A DNA stretch of 64,000 nt, taken from an uncultured Sutterella sp. Lineage in GTDB: Bacteria > Pseudomonadota > Gammaproteobacteria > Burkholderiales > Burkholderiaceae_F. Below, piece after piece: positions 31,598 through 40,090 of the stretch. The notes beneath the pieces are model-generated. The model did not search any database. It had not been told where the DNA came from and saw only the letters and a list, made by a program, of their open reading frames with translations. Positions within the stretch are counted from its first letter, which is position 1; each line of letters starts with the position of its first letter. The position numbers and the translations under genes are program-made. Location of the stretch: assembly GCA_900544255.1 (NCBI GenBank), contig UQUM01000007.1, positions 1 through 64,000 of the forward strand, given 5' to 3'.

Positions 31598-32805
31598 TAT
31601 CGGGGGAACTCGAACCGCACCGCTACCGGCACTTTGACGCCATATTGTCTCGCCAACTCGGGGTATTGAGCCACCGCCGTGCAGACTTCTCCTAAAGCGG
31701 TTTTCACTTCCCGCGACGACAAATCGAACATGCCGGCCAACGCCAGGAAGTCATCGACTCGGGGATTCTTTCCTTTTCCCAACAGCGCCGTCATATGCTC
31801 ACCGCCCATTCCTGCGGCCGTCACCATGTCGTACGCCGGCGAAACCTGCCAAGCTCCCGAGCTATTCATCAGGAAAGAAAAGTTCTTCGCATGGTCGTCA
31901 TTATTCCAGATTAAGAAATTAAACGCACACCGTTTTATCTGCTCCACCAACGCTTCTTTCCCTGCCACCAAACGCTGCGTCAACGCCAAAATCGACTGGT
32001 AGTCCAAACAGGGCGTCCGAAAATCGCAATCCAAAAGTCCGGCGGCCGTCGCCATGTGCAGTTTTCCTTTCTCATTTCGGTCAAACCGCCGAATGCCGAA
32101 CCATCCCGGCACTTTCGTCGACTCAAAAAGCTGAGTTTCCGTCACCGAAATTCCGGCTGCCCGCATCAATTCCGAGCAAATGAATTCCTGCACGCCTTGA
32201 TCCCAGTCGTTCGAAGCACTGTGAAACTTAATGAGCCACGGTGAAAACCCGGGTTCCGGCATCATGCCCCGCCGCAATTCACCGCTGCCGTCATCGGCAA
32301 CCAAACAGACAATCTTCGGACGAGCACCACCGGAAGAACCGTTGAGCGAACTCAATTGATCCAACACACCGGTATCCGACGCTTCCGACAAAACCCGATC
32401 TACATTGTCCGCCAACGTATCCAACCGAATGCTCTGCGGTTCAAAAGCTTCCAAACGCGTTTCCGGTTCGTATTCGAGGGCTCCCATTCCCTGGCTTCCG
32501 ACCCAACACAATCGTTCCAACGGCGAAATTTCCGTCAACCGGCGCCCCTTTCTTTTGAGTTGCCGATCCAACAGCAAATTTCCCCAGCCGTCAGTAAGGC
32601 TGTCGGCGACGATGCCCGGCAGTCCGTCGTTAAGGCGTTGGTTCCCCTGCCAAACCCGGGAACTCGTCGGCAACGCCACGGGCGATAACGGCAACGGGGA
32701 AACAATAAAATCGTCCGTATATTGAAAACGAATCCCCATTTCGTCGTCGAGCATTCCTACCTTTCGACGTTTCCCTTCGCAATTCAAAAACACGCTGACT
32801 TTCAT
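31597..32805 (-). CDS. HipA-family serine/threonine kinase, toxin-like
   Basis: This 402-residue HipA-like kinase has the nucleotide loop GSSGGARPK near residues 155-163, which carries the autophosphorylated Ser in HipA. The catalytic loop is WNNDDHAKNFSF near 303-314 and the metal-binding Asp is in SPAYDM. Known HipA proteins phosphorylate GltX and cause growth arrest or tolerance. Whether this one does is inference. It is slightly shorter than E. coli HipA (440). The start overlaps the HipB-like gene by four bases. Confidence 0.88.
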   Translation of the reverse strand: MKVSVFLNCEGKRRKVGMLDDEMGIRFQYTDDFIVSPLPLSPVALPTSSRVWQGNQRLNDGLPGIVADSLTDGWGNLLLDRQLKRKGRRLTEISPLERLCWVGSQGMGALEYEPETRLEAFEPQSIRLDTLADNVDRVLSEASDTGVLDQLSSLNGSSGGARPKIVCLVADDGSGELRRGMMPEPGFSPWLIKFHSASNDWDQGVQEFICSELMRAAGISVTETQLFESTKVPGWFGIRRFDRNEKGKLHMATAAGLLDCDFRTPCLDYQSILALTQRLVAGKEALVEQIKRCAFNFLIWNNDDHAKNFSFLMNSSGAWQVSPAYDMVTAAGMGGEHMTALLGKGKNPRVDDFLALAGMFDLSSREVKTALGEVCTAVAQYPELARQYGVKVPVAVRFEFPR

Positions 32806-33116
32806 GCCTTTTTCCTCCTCTGAGAGGCCCGTTTCCTTTCCTTGGGTTTCGGCGCAAACAAATCGATCGCCGGCGGCTCCTCAAATACCGAGGCAAAATC
32901 ACCGGCTTTGCTGACGACGATTGCCAGATTGACCAATCCCTTCAAAGAAATATCGCCGGTCGTTTCGAATTTTCGTACGCTGGCCAACGACACGCCCGAA
33001 CGCTGCGCCACGTCTTTCTGGGACAAATTTTGTGCCAACCGAACTTTCCGGAACCGTTCCGCCATCTCCAGTCGAATCACCCGGGGCGGCTTCAGATTTT
33101 CAATGAGACGGTTCAT
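32802..33116 (-). CDS. HipB-like helix-turn-helix antitoxin
   Basis: This 104-residue Xre/Cro-type DNA-binding protein has its HTH in RKVRLAQNLSQKDVAQRSGVSLASVRKFETTG (about 28-58; quoted in family form). The C-terminal tail is very basic (Lys/Arg-rich). The ATG at 33116 has AAGGG six bases upstream. It precedes and overlaps the HipA-like kinase, the standard antitoxin-first order. It is expected to repress the module at the palindromes just upstream. Confidence 0.85.
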   Translation of the reverse strand: MNRLIENLKPPRVIRLEMAERFRKVRLAQNLSQKDVAQRSGVSLASVRKFETTGDISLKGLVNLAIVVSKAGDFASVFEEPPAIDLFAPKPKERKRASQRRKKA

Positions 33117-33178
33117 GGCATTCCCTTCGATTCCGCAAAACAACAACTGCTACTATAGCAGCGATTATGGTCGATTTA

Positions 33179-33206
33179 AGCACTTTAGTGCTACATAGAT
33201 AGCACT
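33179..33206. promoter_or_regulatory. putative HipB operator
   Basis: AGCACT-TT-AGTGCT is a perfect palindrome at 33179-33192, and a third AGCACT half-site lies at 33201. A TATAGT box for hipB lies at 33152-33157 on the minus strand. The palindrome covers the expected -35 area and fits autorepression. Confidence 0.55.
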
Positions 33207-33228
33207 TACTGTTTGTTGCGTTGCTGAC

Positions 33229-33270
33229 AAAAACAGCCGTTGATCCCGACGAACCAACGGCTGCTTTTTT
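33229..33270. terminator. terminator downstream of lptG
   Basis: CAGCCGTTG (33234-33242) and CAACGGCTG (33255-33263) pair perfectly. A U-tract lies on both sides. On the minus strand it ends the lptF-lptG unit. Confidence 0.85.
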
Positions 33271-33284
33271 AGCTTTTCAAAGCG

Positions 33285-34427
33285 TTATCGCCTTTCCACC
33301 CACCACATTGCTACGGCCGCGAGCGACATCATGATGAGCGAGGGCAACACCGACATCAGCACCGGCGACCACGTATTGATGACGCTTAAGAACGAGAAGA
33401 TGTTGTTTAAGGCGTAGAACGTGATGCCGATCATCAGCCCCACGAAGATCTTGATCGAAACGCCGCCCGAGCGTGCGTTGAGGTACGCAAAAGGCATGGA
33501 GACCGCGAGCATCACAAAAATCGCCAGCGGATAGAAAACGCGCTTCCAAAGCGCCGATTCATAGCGCTCCGACGTCTGTTTGTTTTCCTTCAGATAGTCC
33601 ACGTAAAGCCACAAATCCGCAATCCCCATACGTTCCGGACGGATGGTGAGCACCCCCAGCAAATCCGGCCGCAGATCGGTTGCCAACATCATGTCGGAAT
33701 GCCGTCTTACGGTCGCCTTGTCAATCATCGGCGTTTCGTCTTTGGCAACTTTCGGCAGTTGCTCCACCACGGCATTTTTGAGGTGCCAGCCTTCGCCTCT
33801 CACATAGTCAGCGCCCGCAGCGTGAATGATGCGGGTCAATTCGCGGTCGGCGTTGAATTCAAACACGCGCCACGCGCCGGTTTTCGCCCCGCGCTCGCCG
33901 TTTACCAAACTCCGTACGTTCACAAAACGCGTCGTCTGCGCTTCGCCCGCCGCGTTTCGCACCACGTCTCGCAACCAGATGCCGGAATCGTACCCATAGG
34001 CCGTCATGGCGCCGTTCACGGTTTCAAGCTGCATCTGATCGCGCAGCTTGTAGGTCGTAGGCGCCACGAATTCCCCGAGTCCGTAGGTCGCAAGCGACAA
34101 TACGATACCGGACACCGAAAGCATCCCCGCCAATTTCAAAGGGGACAACCCCGAAACGCGCAGAATCGTAAATTCGCTGTTGGCCGCCCAACGCGAAAGC
34201 GTATAGACCGCCCCCACCAACGCCGCCACCGGCATCACTTCATAAATGCGGGTGGGAAGATTCAACGTCGTCATCGTCACCGCCTGCAGAAGGCTGTAGC
34301 GCGTGCCGATGTTGCCCAACTGACGCACCAAATCAAAGAAGGCGAACAACGCCGTCAGGGCAAAAAGAATGAACAGCGACGCCACCAACACTTCCCGCGT
34401 GAGGTGCCGGGTCATAACCTTCATCAT
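33285..34427 (-). CDS. lptG: LptG, LPS export permease
   Basis: This 380-residue inner-membrane permease of the LptB2FG LPS extractor has six expected membrane helices with a large periplasmic beta-jellyroll between helices 3 and 4. Landmarks are TREVLVASLFILFALTALFAFFD and RVFYPLAIFVMLAVSMPFAYLNARSGGV. The start overlaps lptF by four bases. LptB, LptC and LptA are not in this window. Confidence 0.93.
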   Translation of the reverse strand: MMKVMTRHLTREVLVASLFILFALTALFAFFDLVRQLGNIGTRYSLLQAVTMTTLNLPTRIYEVMPVAALVGAVYTLSRWAANSEFTILRVSGLSPLKLAGMLSVSGIVLSLATYGLGEFVAPTTYKLRDQMQLETVNGAMTAYGYDSGIWLRDVVRNAAGEAQTTRFVNVRSLVNGERGAKTGAWRVFEFNADRELTRIIHAAGADYVRGEGWHLKNAVVEQLPKVAKDETPMIDKATVRRHSDMMLATDLRPDLLGVLTIRPERMGIADLWLYVDYLKENKQTSERYESALWKRVFYPLAIFVMLAVSMPFAYLNARSGGVSIKIFVGLMIGITFYALNNIFSFLSVINTWSPVLMSVLPSLIMMSLAAVAMWWVERR

Positions 34428-35563
34428 TTCGCGCGCTCCTTTCGGGCTTCACGCAGCCGATAGGGCCACTCGGTCCACGCCAAGGGCAGCCAACGCGTCA
34501 TCCACACCCGACGGATAAAGAGCATCGCCGTGATGAGGAATACTGACCCGTTGATGAGGATCACCCCGGTGTACCACTCCATCTTGCCGCCGCGTACCCA
34601 CGTCTGCCCGATGGAAATGCCATTTAAATAGAGCACAAAGATCAGCACCGCAATCACGAGCGACAAACTGCGTCCGGCGCGGGGGTTGGTATAGGACAAA
34701 GGAATTGCGAGCAGTACGAGATTCAAAGCTGCCAAAGGCCAACTGAAGCGCCAGAGGATTTCCCCTTTCGCCGCCCGGGTGTTCAACGCAAAAAGCGTCT
34801 GCAGCGGAATTTCATCCACGCCGAGCTTCGCGATCGCCGCGTCCGCCCGCACCTGCAGGAGAAGGTCATAGCGCACGAAATCCACCACGCGCCACGCGGC
34901 GGACTTCGTGCCGCCCGCTTCATAGCGGCGGCCGTCCGTCAAAGCGATGTAGCGGTCGCCTTCGTCCGTCTTCACGATTTCACCGGCGTCGGACTGCACC
35001 ACGATCTCCTTGCCGTCCCGCGTACGCTCGCTTAAGAAAATATTCTTGATGTGCGTACCTTCGTTGTCCGCGTCTTCAATGAAAAATACGCGGTTGCCGC
35101 CCGCGGTTTCAATGAAGCGCCCTGGAGAGACGCGGTTCACGTCGTCCCGCTGCTGAAAGGTTTCCGTCGTGCGCTCGATCTGCGCCTTCGCCCACGGCGT
35201 GAGCGCGGTGGACAACACGCCCACGAGGATGATGAGCGGCAGCGAAAACTGCAGCACGGGCCGGATCCACGACAAAAGGCTGCGCCCCCCCGTACTGAAC
35301 CAGACGATCATTTCACTGTCCTGCCAGCTTCGCATCATCACCATCAGAACGGCGATGAAAATCGAAACCGTCAGAAGCGGCGGCATATTGACGAGACTTG
35401 AATACGCGACGAGTTCAAAAACCGTCGTAGAACCTACATCGCCCCCGACGGCATCGGACAAAATCTGCACAAGACCCACGGTGAGCACAATGGAAAAGAG
35501 CACCGTAAAGACGCCCCCCGTGCTGTTGGCGAGTTCGCTCACAAAGGTACGACGAAAGATCAT
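34424..35563 (-). CDS. lptF: LptF, LPS export permease
   Basis: This 379-residue partner of LptG has the same fold: FRRTFVSELANSTGGVFTVLF in helix 1, PPLLTVSIFIAVLMVMMR and a C-terminal SYTNPRAGRSLSLVIAVLIFVLYL. The ATG at 35563 starts the standard N-terminus; the open frame goes 40 codons further upstream, but that part is not family-like. There is no clear Shine-Dalgarno sequence. The usual divergent pepA gene is not here; an NhaC-family gene is upstream instead. Confidence 0.92.
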   Translation of the reverse strand: MIFRRTFVSELANSTGGVFTVLFSIVLTVGLVQILSDAVGGDVGSTTVFELVAYSSLVNMPPLLTVSIFIAVLMVMMRSWQDSEMIVWFSTGGRSLLSWIRPVLQFSLPLIILVGVLSTALTPWAKAQIERTTETFQQRDDVNRVSPGRFIETAGGNRVFFIEDADNEGTHIKNIFLSERTRDGKEIVVQSDAGEIVKTDEGDRYIALTDGRRYEAGGTKSAAWRVVDFVRYDLLLQVRADAAIAKLGVDEIPLQTLFALNTRAAKGEILWRFSWPLAALNLVLLAIPLSYTNPRAGRSLSLVIAVLIFVLYLNGISIGQTWVRGGKMEWYTGVILINGSVFLITAMLFIRRVWMTRWLPLAWTEWPYRLREARKERAK

Positions 35564-35628
35564 TAAATTAAGGAGAAAAAGTAACCGGTTGGGGCGATTG
35601 TAAAGCACGGCGCCCCGTTTTTCGGTCA

Positions 35629-35675
35629 CAAAAAACCGTCCGTTATCCGATTTCACACCGAACGCACGGACGGTT
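35629..35675 (-). terminator. terminator of the NhaC-family gene
   Basis: On the minus strand AACCGTCCGT pairs with AACGGACGGTT around a long loop, and TTTTTTG follows. It lies between the antiporter gene and lptF. Confidence 0.85.
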
Positions 35676-35691
35676 GACGTCAAAATGTGAC

Positions 35692-37233
35692 TTAAGCCGC
35701 GTCGGGTTCGCGCTTCTGAGACCAGAAATGCAGCACCGTCGTCGCGCCGATCAGGGTCACCAAAGCCGCACCGAGACTCGCAAAGAGGTTGGCGCCGGTA
35801 ACGCCCGCCACAAGGTAGCCGACGCCCGCCGAAACCGCAGCGAGAAGCGAATACGGCAACTGCGTCGACACGTGATCAATATGGCGGCAGCGGCTCCCTG
35901 CCGACGACAGAATCGTCGTGTCCGAAATGGGCGAACAGTGATCCCCGAAAACCGAGCCCGCCAACGTTGCCGAAAGCACCACGACCGTCAGCTGCGGATC
36001 CAAAGCCTGCACGATGGGCACCACGATCGGAATCAGAATCCCGAACGTCCCCCAGGCCGTCCCCATCGAGAATGAAAGGAACGCCGCAATCGCAAAGACC
36101 AAGACGGGCAGGAGCATCGCCGACATCCCCGAGCTCGTCACCACGCCTTCCATGAACTGCGGCGCCTGCAGAAGATCACGGCACACGCCCGAAAGCGTCC
36201 ACGCGAGAATAAGGATGATGTTCGCGGGAAGCATCATCTTCATGCCTTCTACGGCGCCGTTCATAAATTCGCTGAACGTCACCAAGCGGCGCGGCACGAA
36301 CATCAGAAGCGCCACCACGATGGCGGAGAAAGACGCCCACACGAGCGAAATCGACGCCGACGAATTACCGATGGCCGCCATGAAGGTATGGTACTTCGCG
36401 TCCTCCCCCCAGTAGCCGCCCGAATACATCAAAGCGAGCACCGCGCAGATAATGAGCGCCGCCAGAGGCACCAACATATCCCACACCGTACCGCGGGGAT
36501 TGCAGGGCGGTTCCTTTCGTTCCACAGTCGCCGCTTCGTCGCTTAATTCACCCTTCTGCGCCCGCAGTTCCGCGCGGCGCATGGGACCGAAGTCAAAATT
36601 CGTCGTGCAGATAAAACCCACGAGCACGAGACTTAAGAGCGCGTAAAAGTTCCACGGAATGGTTGAAACAAAAGCGCCCAATTCGCTTTCAAAGGCGCCG
36701 GTACTCTTTAAAGACGAACCCACGGCCGCCGCCCAGCTCGAAATCGGAGCAATGATGCAGATGGGAGCCGCGGTACTGTCGATGATATAGGCAAGCTTTT
36801 CGCGGCTGATGCGGTATAGGTCCGTGAGGGGCCGCATCACCGTTCCCACCGTGAGGCAGTTGAAGTAATCGTCGATGAAGATCGCAATCCCCAATCCCGA
36901 CGTCGCAGTGAGCGTCGAGCGGCGTCCCTTGATGAGACGAGTCGCCGCCTTCCCGTAAGCATGGGTGCCGCCCGCCATCGTAATGACGTAAATCAGGGCG
37001 CCCAAAAGCGAGCAGAAGATGAGGATGTTGAAGTCGAGCTTTTCCGCCATCATCTTGAAGGCGAATTCCGTCGTACCCATCACAATATTGGCACCGGTAC
37101 CGCAGGCATAAATAAGGGTACCCGTAAAAATCCCCACCAACAGGGAAGAGAACACTTCCTTCGTGATGAGGGCAAGTCCGATAGCCACGATGGGCGGAAC
37201 AATGGATAGCCACTCGGCGGCATAAGGTTGCAT
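35692..37233 (-). CDS. NhaC-superfamily transporter, predicted lysine transporter (LysW-like)
   Basis: This 513-residue inner-membrane protein has about 12 membrane helices. NhaC/IT-superfamily motifs are FIDDYFNCLTVGTVMRPLTD near residues 130-150 and SMGTAWGTFGILIPIVVPI, then GSVFGDHCSPISDTTILSS. The family is usually annotated Na+/H+ antiporter. Here the gene sits behind a lysine riboswitch. Comparative work on lysine riboswitches proposed that such NhaC-type genes (LysW) transport lysine, so this is a predicted lysine transporter. The ATG at 37233 has AGGAAAC five bases upstream. Confidence 0.85.
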   Translation of the reverse strand: MQPYAAEWLSIVPPIVAIGLALITKEVFSSLLVGIFTGTLIYACGTGANIVMGTTEFAFKMMAEKLDFNILIFCSLLGALIYVITMAGGTHAYGKAATRLIKGRRSTLTATSGLGIAIFIDDYFNCLTVGTVMRPLTDLYRISREKLAYIIDSTAAPICIIAPISSWAAAVGSSLKSTGAFESELGAFVSTIPWNFYALLSLVLVGFICTTNFDFGPMRRAELRAQKGELSDEAATVERKEPPCNPRGTVWDMLVPLAALIICAVLALMYSGGYWGEDAKYHTFMAAIGNSSASISLVWASFSAIVVALLMFVPRRLVTFSEFMNGAVEGMKMMLPANIILILAWTLSGVCRDLLQAPQFMEGVVTSSGMSAMLLPVLVFAIAAFLSFSMGTAWGTFGILIPIVVPIVQALDPQLTVVVLSATLAGSVFGDHCSPISDTTILSSAGSRCRHIDHVSTQLPYSLLAAVSAGVGYLVAGVTGANLFASLGAALVTLIGATTVLHFWSQKREPDAA

Positions 37234-37262
37234 GATGTGTTTCCTAAAAAAATGCAAAGCCC

Positions 37263-37296
37263 AAAAAACAAAAAGCTACATCCATCGATGCAGCCT
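37263..37296 (-). terminator. terminator hairpin of the lysine riboswitch expression platform
   Basis: On the minus strand GCTGCATC and GATGTAGC form an 8-bp stem followed by TTTTTG and TTTTTT, 30 bases before the antiporter start codon. Termination when lysine is bound is the expected mode. Confidence 0.85.
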
Positions 37297-37319
37297 TCCC
37301 TTAAGCCGGAAACCCAACA

Positions 37320-37487
37320 CCGATAGCTCCTCTGCCGCGCTCTTACGGCAGGAGTCAACCGGATATTGTCCGGTTGCCCAACGCCGATTCCCCGCCGGGA
37401 ACCCGTTTCGGCCGTCGGACCTTTCACACGTCGTCACGGGGTGCCCCCTCGGACGGTTACTCTTTCGGCGACGGCGCCTCTATCACT
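37320..37487 (-). ncRNA. lysine riboswitch (L-box)
   Basis: On the minus strand the sequence shows the lysine aptamer landmarks in order: P1 strand GTGATAG, AGAGGCGC, AAGAGTA, GGGGGCACC, GTGAAAGG, GCCGAAA, TTGGGCAACCGG and its partner CCGGTTG. They are followed by an ACTCCTGCCG hairpin and the closing CTATC strand of P1. It precedes a terminator and the NhaC-family gene. The stretch 37488-37615 beyond it probably carries the promoter, but I see no convincing box pair there. Confidence 0.92.
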
Positions 37488-37615
37488 TTTTTTTCCTGCG
37501 GCGAACTTTGCCATAAAAAAAACCGTTTGTCAGCTATTTTTATGGTTATTTCGTCGAAGTGAGCGTATTTTACCGATAAATTTCAGACACCCTACTCACA
37601 AACGCCTAGCTGCCG

Positions 37616-37915
37616 TCAGCGCGCATTTTCTTTCGTCTGCGCCGTGTCAAAATCCAAAAAGGCCTGCTTCAGCCGATTGTGCTTCACCTTGAAAAGGAGC
37701 CTTTCCCGCGACTCGGGGCTGTGCTCATCGATGACGACCGCCCCCTCGATCGGACAGAGCCGGCGACAGTGCGGCCCTTCGGAATCGTCCACACATTCCG
37801 TGCAACGTCCGAATCGAATCCAAAATTCGCCGTCGCGCTCTCGAATGGCTTCGTTGGGGCATTCCGGCAGACAAACGCCGCAACCGATGCATTCTTCCGT
37901 AATCCGATACGCCAT
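37616..37915 (-). CDS. YfhL-type ferredoxin with two [4Fe-4S] clusters
   Basis: This 99-residue ferredoxin has cluster motifs CIGCGVCLPECP (about 10-21) and CTECVDDSEGPHCRRLCP (about 39-56). The eight-residue insert between the second and third Cys of the second motif is typical of YfhL/alvin-type ferredoxins. The C-terminal helix is charged. The ATG overlaps the coaD stop by one base and has GAGG upstream. The electron partner is unknown. Confidence 0.92.
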   Translation of the reverse strand: MAYRITEECIGCGVCLPECPNEAIRERDGEFWIRFGRCTECVDDSEGPHCRRLCPIEGAVVIDEHSPESRERLLFKVKHNRLKQAFLDFDTAQTKENAR

Positions 37916-38400
37916 CAGTCGCCTCTTTTTTGAAACTTCGCCGTGAGGGCAACCGCCGTCGCACGCGTCACGCAATCCGACACATCACCCCCCAAGGACG
38001 CAATTTCCCGCACCAACGTGCCCGAAATATGCTGAACCTCGGGCGTAGGTGTCAGAAACACCGTTTCCACGCCGGCCATCCGTCGGTTCATCAGCGCCAT
38101 CGGCACTTCGTACTCATAGTCCGAAGCGTTGCGGGCGCTGCGAACCACGACGGCGACGTCCCGACGTCGGCAAAAGTCCGCAAGGAGACCGGTAAATCCT
38201 TCCGCCGTAACGTTCGTCAGTCCCGCGCAGTCTGCCTTCACTAACGCCAGGCGTTCTTCCAAGGAAAAAAGCGGCGACTTCTTACTGCTTTCCGCGACCG
38301 CCACAATCACTTCGTCAAAAAGCGTCGCCGCCCGCCGCACGATATCCAAGTGCCCCTGCGTCACCGGGTCAAACGTTCCGGGATACACCGCCCTCGTCAT
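37915..38400 (-). CDS. coaD: phosphopantetheine adenylyltransferase
   Basis: This 161-residue enzyme makes dephospho-CoA from 4'-phosphopantetheine and ATP. The nucleotidyltransferase motif is YPGTFDPVTQGHLDIV near residues 5-20, with the VRSARNASDYEYEVPMALMN substrate region and the second motif HISGTLVREIASLGG. The start overlaps the rsmD stop by four bases, the common rsmD-coaD pair. Confidence 0.96.
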   Translation of the reverse strand: MTRAVYPGTFDPVTQGHLDIVRRAATLFDEVIVAVAESSKKSPLFSLEERLALVKADCAGLTNVTAEGFTGLLADFCRRRDVAVVVRSARNASDYEYEVPMALMNRRMAGVETVFLTPTPEVQHISGTLVREIASLGGDVSDCVTRATAVALTAKFQKRGD

Positions 38401-39104
38401 GCTGCCTCCGTCATCTGCGCCAGAAGGTAAAAAACGGCGCCCGCCTTTCCCCGGCGCACGCTGTGAAAACCTTCAGCCGTCAACCGATCCTCTGAGAATT
38501 CTTCCGGGCTTTCCACGTACACGTATGCTCCGGAGGCAAGCCGCGCCTTCACGGCTCTGAGTGCCTTCGCCTGCAGTTCGGCAGCAAACGGGGGATCAAT
38601 AAATACCAAGTCGTACGTTCGCGCCGTTTGGGCGAGGAACACAAACACGTCTTCGGCATAAACCGACACTTCGTGGGCCTTTAATTTCTTGACGGTTTCC
38701 CGAATCGCGTCCGCACCGCGCCGGTTCATTTCCACCACGTCCGCAGCCGCCGCACCGCGGCTGACTGCTTCAAGGCCCATCGCACCGCTGCCCGCAAACA
38801 TATCGAGCGCCCGAAGCCCCTCCAAGGTGCCGCCGAAAAAGTGCATCAGCCAATCAAACACGGTCTCCCGCACCCGATCTGGCGTGGGACGCAGGCCTTC
38901 CCGATCACCGACCGCAAGCGGCGTTCGCTTAAAGCGCCCGCCGACAATCCGAACGATCCCCCCGGAGCCCCGTCCGGTTGGTAAACTAAGCGTCTTATTC
39001 GATTTTTTTCGCGAAGCTGTCGTGCCCGTCCGTTTTCGGTCTTCCGACCCACGGTTCGGTCGCCGTCCGCTCGCCCCTTTTTTCCGCTGATTTTCTGCCG
39101 CCAT
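38397..39104 (-). CDS. rsmD: 16S rRNA (guanine966-N2)-methyltransferase
   Basis: This 235-residue RsmD-like methyltransferase has a SAM motif in LDMFAGSGAMGLEAVSRGA and the catalytic NPPY-type motif here as FIDPPF. The conserved core starts at RIVGGRFKRTPL near residue 50. The first 45 residues are very basic and probably disordered, an N-terminal extension beyond E. coli RsmD (198). The ATG lies head-to-head on the ftsY ATG, sharing two bases, so the true start could also be further in. Confidence 0.9.
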   Translation of the reverse strand: MAAENQRKKGASGRRPNRGSEDRKRTGTTASRKKSNKTLSLPTGRGSGGIVRIVGGRFKRTPLAVGDREGLRPTPDRVRETVFDWLMHFFGGTLEGLRALDMFAGSGAMGLEAVSRGAAAADVVEMNRRGADAIRETVKKLKAHEVSVYAEDVFVFLAQTARTYDLVFIDPPFAAELQAKALRAVKARLASGAYVYVESPEEFSEDRLTAEGFHSVRRGKAGAVFYLLAQMTEAA

Positions 39105-40017
39105 GGGTTTCTTTGCTCGTTTAAAAGAAGGGTTGCACCGCACCCGAGTCAATCTTGCCGGTCTCTTTTCCGGCGCCGTCGTCGATGAAGACTTTTTCGA
39201 CGAATTGGAAACGTCCCTCATTGCCGCCGACATCGGCTATGAGCCGACGCGCCTTATCCTACAGCGTCTGAAGGATACTGTGAAACTGAACGGACTTAAA
39301 ACTCCCGAAGAAGTCCGCCGGGCGCTCCGGGACGAAATCGTACGGATTCTGCTCCCTGCACAAAAACCTTTGGACGTCAACCGCGCCAAACCCTTCGTGA
39401 TGATGATGGCGGGCGTAAACGGCGCGGGGAAAACCACCACCATTGGCAAAATCGCCAAGTGGCTCGCGTCCGACAACAAAACCGTCCTCCTTGCCGCCGC
39501 CGACACGTTCCGCGCCGCGGCCCGCGAGCAGCTTGCCGTCTGGGGCGAACGCAACCGTATCGACGTCGTGAGCCAAACGGGGGGCGACCCCGCCGCCGTC
39601 GCTTTTGACGCCGTATCCGCGGGAAATGCCCGTCATCTGGACGTCGTCATCACGGATACCGCGGGACGCCTTCCCACACAGACGAACCTCATGGAAGAAT
39701 TAGGTCGCATCCGCCGCTCTCAGGCAAAGGCCCTGGAAGGCGCGCCGCACGAAGTGATTTTGGTCGTGGACGGCACCAACGGCCAGAATGCCCTCGCTCA
39801 GGTAAAAACCTTCGACGCCTTTGCACAGTTGACGGGCCTCATCGTCACGAAATTGGACGGTACCGCCAAGGGTGGTGTCTTGGTGGCCATCACCGCGTCC
39901 CGCGGCGACCGGCCGCTTCCCATCTACTTCGTGGGGGTCGGTGAAAAGATTGACGATCTGCAGCCCTTTAATGCCCGGGCCTTTGCCAATGCCCTGGTGG
40001 GAATTGACGAAGACTGA
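39103..40017 (+). CDS. ftsY: signal recognition particle receptor FtsY
   Basis: This 304-residue GTPase receives SRP-ribosome complexes at the inner membrane. The N domain is about 1-80. The G domain has GVNGAGKTTTIGK (G1), DTFRAAAREQL, DTAGRLPTQTNLMEEL and TKLDGTAKGG. The long acidic A domain of enterobacterial FtsY is missing, so it is the short form. No Shine-Dalgarno sequence is evident and the ATG overlaps the divergent rsmD start. Confidence 0.96.
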   Translation: MGFFARLKEGLHRTRVNLAGLFSGAVVDEDFFDELETSLIAADIGYEPTRLILQRLKDTVKLNGLKTPEEVRRALRDEIVRILLPAQKPLDVNRAKPFVMMMAGVNGAGKTTTIGKIAKWLASDNKTVLLAAADTFRAAAREQLAVWGERNRIDVVSQTGGDPAAVAFDAVSAGNARHLDVVITDTAGRLPTQTNLMEELGRIRRSQAKALEGAPHEVILVVDGTNGQNALAQVKTFDAFAQLTGLIVTKLDGTAKGGVLVAITASRGDRPLPIYFVGVGEKIDDLQPFNARAFANALVGIDED

Positions 40018-40090
40018 GGCCGATTGTCGCCTCCTCGTCATAAAACGAGACTAAAGTCGTTGCACCGGATATTGTGAGAGAGAAATTTCC

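Noticed and set aside
35591..35622. GGGGCG/CGCCCC hairpin with a T-tract on the plus strand
   Set aside because: There is no plus-strand gene ahead of it to terminate, and it lies in the leader of the minus-strand lptF. Probably chance in GC-rich DNA.
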